Shown here one piece after another: positions 6,813 through 10,098 of a stretch of 10,098 nt of DNA. Location of the stretch: positions 1 to 10,098 of the forward strand of contig JAHEEB010000080.1 in assembly GCA_024640925.1 (NCBI GenBank), given 5' to 3'. A program made the translations under genes and the position numbers. Positions within the stretch are counted from its first letter, which is position 1. Each line of letters starts with the position of its first letter. The DNA comes from Bacteroidota bacterium. GTDB taxonomy: Bacteria; Bacteroidota; Bacteroidia; Bacteroidales; UBA10428. The notes beneath the pieces are model-generated. The model was not told where the DNA came from. It was given only the letters and a program-made list of their open reading frames with translations, and made no database searches.

Positions 6813-7163
6813 ACTTTCGAAGTACTATTTATTTGATAACTGGAAAAATAAATTTTCTCAAAAACTCCAACAGGTTTAAGTAAACATGGGGTTTTAGATT
6901 ATTGTCAAAGACAAACAGGAAACTCCTTTGTGATGCTGTTACTTCGGGCGCTTTATGCTTCTTTTATTCACTTTCGGTGAGCTCTTCAAATGTATTTTGT
7001 TATGCAATTGAATCGGTTGTGGTTAAAAACAGGCTTGTTGGCAGAAAGTGTAAAAACGGGCAACCTGAGAAATTTTAGCCATTGAAGGAAATGAAAAAAT
7101 AATCAACCGTTCTGATAATAATATGTTTATATTTATAAATTACGTATTTAAAATTTTAAACCT
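6813..7163. other. 351-base intergenic region with a hairpin and a broken reading frame
   Basis: No intact gene is visible. A terminator-like hairpin lies at 6861-6895. On the + strand a frame is open from 6852, contains ATG at 6933 ('MLLLRALYASFIHFR'), is interrupted by TGA at 6978-6980 and continues in the same frame to TGA 7083-7085. Another frame is open over 6884-7078 but has no ATG start. This could be a decayed small ORF, a dispersed non-coding repeat or chance. TATGTTTA at 7122-7129 resembles the -7 element TAnnTTTG and could serve the lipoprotein gene at 7164, but I see no convincing -33 element. Confidence 0.4.
6861..6895 (+). terminator. Terminator-like hairpin at the end of the methyltransferase cassette
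   Basis: AAAACTCC (6861-6868) pairs with GGGGTTTT (6888-6895) with one G-U wobble. Inside the loop GTTT (6874-6877) pairs with AAAC (6882-6885) around AAGT. The structure starts 48 bases after the stop of the last UroD gene and ends in a T-run, as expected for a moderately strong intrinsic terminator. No other hairpin of similar quality was seen nearby. Folding energy was not computed. Confidence 0.42.
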
Positions 7164-7913
7164 ATGAAACCAGCAAACATTTACCTGATACTGCTTCTTT
7201 TTATCACTGTTGAATCATGTGAAGAAAGCGAAAATGCAGATTCTTCAACTACTTATTTAGTGAAAAAAGAAATAAGAATTGATGCTGGAACTGACACTAT
7301 TATTACAACTTATGAATATGAAAATAATAAACTTATTGAAGAAAATTTCTCTGATGAGTCAATATTTACTTATGAATATAATGATACTTCTGTTTTATTT
7401 AAAATTGTAAGTACAGATGGTCGATTATATCAGGCTTCAAGAATAATTATTAAAAATGATTTAGCAATAAAATCAATAGTTCTTGGGGCTGAAAATGGAT
7501 TTGGCGAGTTGATACCGACAGGTGAAATCACCTATTATAATTATAATTCAACCAATCATCTGGTTGAAATTTTGACATATCAAGATACAGTATTAGATTC
7601 CAAAACTTTAAATACCTGGGATTCGAATGGTGATTTAATTAAAATGGAATTGTATGATTCCGAAAGCTTTCTTTCACCTATTCTCAGTTATGAATATTCA
7701 TACTATTTAAATAAGACAGATGCCAGGGATTATGGTTTATCATTTAAAGGCAAAAACTCAAAGCATTTAGTAAAAACTGAGTCTAGTGTTTATCAAAGTA
7801 ACATGTTATCCTCAATATCTTATTCATACAAGTTTGATAACAAAGGTAGACCTGGAACAGTTACTCTAACATCTGATGATGCAAGCACAGTAAAAACCTT
7901 TATTTATGAATAA
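7164..7913 (+). CDS. Putative lipoprotein with repeated tyrosine-rich beta-strands (DUF4595-like)
   Basis: A 249-residue protein of unknown function. Residues 1-18 are a hydrophobic signal ending in 'TVES' before Cys19. This is a weak lipobox that would still be plausible in Bacteroidota, where lipoprotein signals often end in '-SC'. The mature part has recurring motifs of about 20-30 residues: 'TTYEYENNKLIEE', 'FTYEYNDTSVLFKI', 'YYNYNSTNHLVEIL', 'NTWDSNGDLIKMEL', 'LSYEYSYYLNK' and 'YSYKFDNKGRPGTVTL'. They resemble the YD/RHS-like strand repeats of DUF4595-type Bacteroidota surface lipoproteins, which suggests an elongated beta structure outside the inner membrane. It stands alone: the upstream region is 351 bases without a gene, and the downstream genes converge on it. 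No enzymatic motif was recognised. The family name is given from pattern memory and is tentative; the lipoprotein and beta-repeat description is firmer. Confidence 0.78.
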   Translation: MKPANIYLILLLFITVESCEESENADSSTTYLVKKEIRIDAGTDTIITTYEYENNKLIEENFSDESIFTYEYNDTSVLFKIVSTDGRLYQASRIIIKNDLAIKSIVLGAENGFGELIPTGEITYYNYNSTNHLVEILTYQDTVLDSKTLNTWDSNGDLIKMELYDSESFLSPILSYEYSYYLNKTDARDYGLSFKGKNSKHLVKTESSVYQSNMLSSISYSYKFDNKGRPGTVTLTSDDASTVKTFIYE

Positions 7914-7974
7914 TTGTTATATAAGACCAATATGCTGCTTGTCGGGTCGATTACCATAGCACAATGGATTCATT

Positions 7975-8412
7975 TTATAATTTGATTTCCTGTTTTATCT
8001 TATGAAAAGATTTGTTTTCAAAAGATTTATTCCAACTCTTTTTAATGTTGCTGAGTTCTTCGGTTATATTACCATTTATCCTTTTTTGCAGATAAAGTTT
8101 TTCTTTGCTGTTTAACTCCTGATTATCGATAATAGCCTCCAATTCATTTTCGGTAAAGCTTTTGAATGCTTTCCTGAATAAAATATATTTAACCAAATAA
8201 TTAATGTTTTGTCTGCAGAATCCAATCTCTGTAGCCACCTCGTGTGTAGTTGCCAAAATTAAATTGTCCAGTTTATCTTCTGCTAAAATACTTTGTTCCG
8301 CAAATTCAAGACCTGAATACTCTTTGTAAATATCCGAATATTCCCTGCTTAAACATTCCAATTCATTTTCTATCCTCTGCAATTTTTCAAGGAATATTTC
8401 AATTCTATTCAT
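7975..8412 (-). CDS. Small coiled-coil hypothetical protein, last gene of a three-gene operon
   Basis: A 145-residue, cytoplasmic-looking protein without signal peptide or membrane segment. I do not recognise its family. Residues ~1-35 ('FLEKLQRIENELECLSREYSDIYKEY') have a heptad-like charged/hydrophobic pattern suited to a coiled coil. A central segment (~58-82, 'EVATEIGFCRQNINYLVKYILFRKAF') could form helices resembling a helix-turn-helix, but this is not convincing enough to call it DNA-binding. The C-terminus is lysine-rich. Its ATG overlaps the stop of the upstream gene by four bases (ATGA, positions 8412-8409 on the minus strand), which predicts translational coupling and a functional link with that protein. 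The gene converges with the lipoprotein gene ending at 7913, leaving 61 bases without a clear terminator. Confidence 0.75.
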   Translation of the reverse strand: MNRIEIFLEKLQRIENELECLSREYSDIYKEYSGLEFAEQSILAEDKLDNLILATTHEVATEIGFCRQNINYLVKYILFRKAFKSFTENELEAIIDNQELNSKEKLYLQKRINGNITEELSNIKKSWNKSFENKSFHKIKQEIKL

Positions 8413-9146
8413 TTGGGAAATTCATTTATATGATTTTGCACAAACTCAACTAATTTGTCAATTAACTCCGGTCTTTTTTCACAAAATCCCGCGGAATAGG
8501 AGCTGTATTCTTTATCTGAATTCAGGGAATTTATAAAATCAGAGTAATTAGTTGTGTTAATTGCTTCAGGGTAATTCTCTTCAAATACTTTTTTCCTGGT
8601 TTTTGCCTTTCTGATTAAATCCGAGAGAGTATCCATTTTTAATGTGACTTTAATTTGTTCAATTACATGGTCTGTTTTATTCAAACAAATTGCATTGGTA
8701 AAATCTTCCCACCCCTCGTAACACTGCCATTCCCAAATTATCATAAATGTATATTGACTGGGATTGAGCTTATTTAATTCGCTATCAATTATCCAGAAAT
8801 CTCTTTTTAGGTTTTCCGATTCTTCTATTGCCAGTGCAACTTTGCTGAGTATGTCTTCCTTGTCCTTATTGAATTTAAAAATCCTTTCGGTTAACGGGTA
8901 TTTTTCATTTCTAATTGATTGTATGGCTTTAGAGAAATTAAATTTATTGTTCTCAAGATGTTTTTTTGCAAGCTCATTTTCAACATTTTCTTTTTTTGCT
9001 AAAAAATCGATTTGCTCATTCTTAAAAATCGATTCTGCTTTATCAATATTCCATCCCGATTTCTCAAGCAATTCCAAACCATATTTATTCTGAACAGGAA
9101 TTCGTTCTTGTAATTTTACTACTATTTCGTTTTGCTTTTGAGTCAT
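8409..9146 (-). CDS. Hypothetical protein with tandem UBA/EF-Ts-like N-terminal helical repeats
   Basis: A 245-residue soluble protein, function unknown. The N-terminus shows two consecutive three-helix patterns. Residues ~8-45 include 'YGLELLEKSGWNIDKAESIF'; residues ~48-82 include 'ENELAKKHLENNKFNFSKAIQSI'. Both fit the 'L.....W/F-(N/D)-I/F-xKA' pattern of UBA-like domains, as in the N-terminus of elongation factor Ts. The remaining part is not recognised. It contains a tryptophan-rich stretch 'FMIIWEWQCYEGWEDF' (134-149) and a helical C-terminus. The gene lies eight bases downstream of a lipoprotein gene and overlaps the next gene by four bases, so all three are probably one operon. In bacteria UBA-like repeats usually mediate protein contacts, so an adaptor or immunity role is conceivable, but this is inference. 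The domain reading is moderate; the existence of the gene is well supported by operon spacing. Confidence 0.77.
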   Translation of the reverse strand: MTQKQNEIVVKLQERIPVQNKYGLELLEKSGWNIDKAESIFKNEQIDFLAKKENVENELAKKHLENNKFNFSKAIQSIRNEKYPLTERIFKFNKDKEDILSKVALAIEESENLKRDFWIIDSELNKLNPSQYTFMIIWEWQCYEGWEDFTNAICLNKTDHVIEQIKVTLKMDTLSDLIRKAKTRKKVFEENYPEAINTTNYSDFINSLNSDKEYSSYSAGFCEKRPELIDKLVEFVQNHINEFPK

Positions 9147-9154
9147 ATACTATT

Positions 9155-9883
9155 TTATTCCGAATCTGAAGAATCATCGTGACTATAGGGGCCTGTTGTT
9201 ATTTCCCCGGTATTAATATCCCTGACTTCATTCACTATTAACTTAAAGGTATCTTCCTTATTATCGAATTGAAAAACCTGGGTTTCAATACCCCATACAC
9301 CAACAATAACTTTGGTTGTTAATGTTTTATTCTTCAAATCGGTTTTGGGGAGTCCACGCATATAGGAATTAAGGAAATTATTGCTTACAAACTTTCCATT
9401 TTTTTGAAAATAAAAATTATAAAATTCTGTGTAACCAAAATCTACTGCTACAGCAAGATCTTCTTTGTTGTCAAAATTAAAGTCATTGATAATTATGTCG
9501 CCATACATGCCATCTAAGACTTCAGCATCCTTGTTATAGCCATTTATGTATGAACGCGATTCGCAATTATAAAAATCCATAGAGGAAACAGGTTCCCATT
9601 CTATTTCCTGAATTATTTTCTTATTTACTTTATCAGCTATTGTGAGGTATACTCTTGTAATTACATTGTTTCCATCTTTGTCAAAAGAAAGACTGTAAAT
9701 ATATGTATCGGAAACTTTGTCGTATGTGCAAAACGGTTCACGAATTGAAGTAACAGAATTATTTGAATCGTTTTCGGCCAAAATAGTTGCAGATTCTTTC
9801 ATGTCAGCAACCAGACCTGTGTTTTTGGTGTGACACGAAACCAACATCAGACAAATTAGAATCGGAGGAATAAACTTCTTCAT
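9155..9883 (-). CDS. XAC2610-like lipoprotein, possible lysozyme-inhibitor/immunity protein
   Basis: A 242-residue protein with a clear lipoprotein signal: residues 1-16 are hydrophobic and Cys17 lies in 'LMLVSC', so it should be anchored in an envelope membrane facing the periplasm or outside. The C-terminal part contains Asp134-Phe-Asn136-Phe-Asp138-Asn-Lys-Glu-Asp142 followed by 'LAVAVDFGYTEFYNFYFQKNGKFVSNNFL'. This calcium-loop-like 'DxNxDxxxD' plus 'YNFYFQKNGKFV' pattern is characteristic of the XAC2610 family. XAC2610 itself is a Xanthomonas immunity lipoprotein that protects against a lysozyme-like type IV secretion effector. Many Bacteroidota homologues are uncharacterized, so a toxin-immunity role here is inference, and no effector gene is visible. 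The end of the protein is acidic ('HDDSSDSE'). It is the first gene of the minus-strand operon, eight bases before the UBA-like gene. An FG-GAP-type calcium repeat is the alternative reading. Confidence 0.78.
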   Translation of the reverse strand: MKKFIPPILICLMLVSCHTKNTGLVADMKESATILAENDSNNSVTSIREPFCTYDKVSDTYIYSLSFDKDGNNVITRVYLTIADKVNKKIIQEIEWEPVSSMDFYNCESRSYINGYNKDAEVLDGMYGDIIINDFNFDNKEDLAVAVDFGYTEFYNFYFQKNGKFVSNNFLNSYMRGLPKTDLKNKTLTTKVIVGVWGIETQVFQFDNKEDTFKLIVNEVRDINTGEITTGPYSHDDSSDSE

Positions 9884-10098
9884 TATTCAAGAATATTTTT
9901 TTGCATTTCAACTTGTTCTTTTGTTTTAAGTTTTAAAAGATATACACTCAGGATGATACGCAGTTACAACCTTTGCGGATAATTTTATATCTGTAAACTG
10001 AGGTTACAAAAAACAAATTTTGAGCTGCATAAATATAGAGTTAAAACATTGTAAAATAAATAATCAATCTTAATATTCTACTTAATTATTTCAACTAT
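9884..10098. other. AT-rich upstream region of the minus-strand operon
   Basis: These 215 bases at the right edge hold no convincing coding frame on either strand. They should contain the promoter of the minus-strand operon, but I could not find a clear TAnnTTTG/TTTG pair on that strand. No tRNA, repeat or strong hairpin was recognised. Confidence 0.4.

Noticed and set aside
7914..7974. Bidirectional terminator between the converging genes
   Set aside because: Only short imperfect pairings (for example GACC with GGTC) with a long loop are visible, and there is no T-run beside them.
8764..9093. Plus-strand open frame of 109 codons opposite the UBA-like gene
   Set aside because: The Ser/Phe/Leu-rich translation is typical of the antisense of Lys/Glu-rich coding sequence, and the minus-strand gene has operon spacing in its favour.
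1..10098. CRISPR array, tRNA or rRNA genes, transposase or attachment sites
   Set aside because: No regularly spaced repeats, cloverleaf-like segment, rRNA signature, transposase motif or paired terminal repeats were found on reading both strands.

Overview
The window looks like a chromosomal piece from a Bacteroidota organism, probably an environmental, anaerobic, polysaccharide-degrading member of the Bacteroidales or a relative. The reasons are low GC, almost no Shine-Dalgarno sequences, a plausible Bacteroidota-type promoter (TTTG, about 20 nt, TAnnTTTn), lipoproteins with short '-SC' lipoboxes, and glycoside hydrolases typical of polysaccharide utilization loci. The taxonomic call is inference; there is no rRNA or other marker gene.

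Layout. (1) 1-2414 (+): the end of a glycan-degrading operon. It holds the C-terminus of a GH78-type alpha-L-rhamnosidase and a complete secreted DUF1680/GH127-type glycosidase. The pair points to a rhamnose-containing plant glycan such as pectin. (2) 2477-6812 (+): a four-gene corrinoid methyltransferase cassette. It contains a B12-binding corrinoid protein, a UroD-superfamily methyltransferase fused to two thioredoxin-like domains, a CobW/COG0523 GTPase starting at TTG, and a second, single-domain UroD-superfamily protein. (3) 6813-7163: a long intergenic stretch with a terminator-like hairpin and a broken-looking reading frame. (4) 7164-7913 (+): a lone lipoprotein with repeated 'YEY/YDY'-type strands. 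(5) 9883-7975 (-): a tight three-gene operon with an XAC2610-like lipoprotein, a protein that begins with two UBA/EF-Ts-like helical repeats, and a small coiled-coil protein. (6) 9884-10098: AT-rich upstream DNA.

How the genes may work together. The corrinoid protein should carry a methyl group on cobalt between a donor methyltransferase and an acceptor methyltransferase, and both UroD-family proteins are candidates for those roles. The CobW GTPase probably delivers a metal (zinc or cobalt) or helps the corrinoid system in some other way. The thioredoxin-like tail suggests redox maintenance of the corrinoid or of a thiol acceptor. Classical partners are absent from the window: no RamA/RACo-type activase, no MtaB/MttB-type methyltransferase and no MetH or MtrH. 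The cassette lies directly downstream of rhamnosidase and GH127 genes, so the most interesting hypothesis is a corrinoid-dependent demethylation route for O-methylated plant sugars. This is inference from context only.

The right third (from about 6813) has different gene content and looks more AT-rich. It may be an accessory segment, possibly immunity-related.
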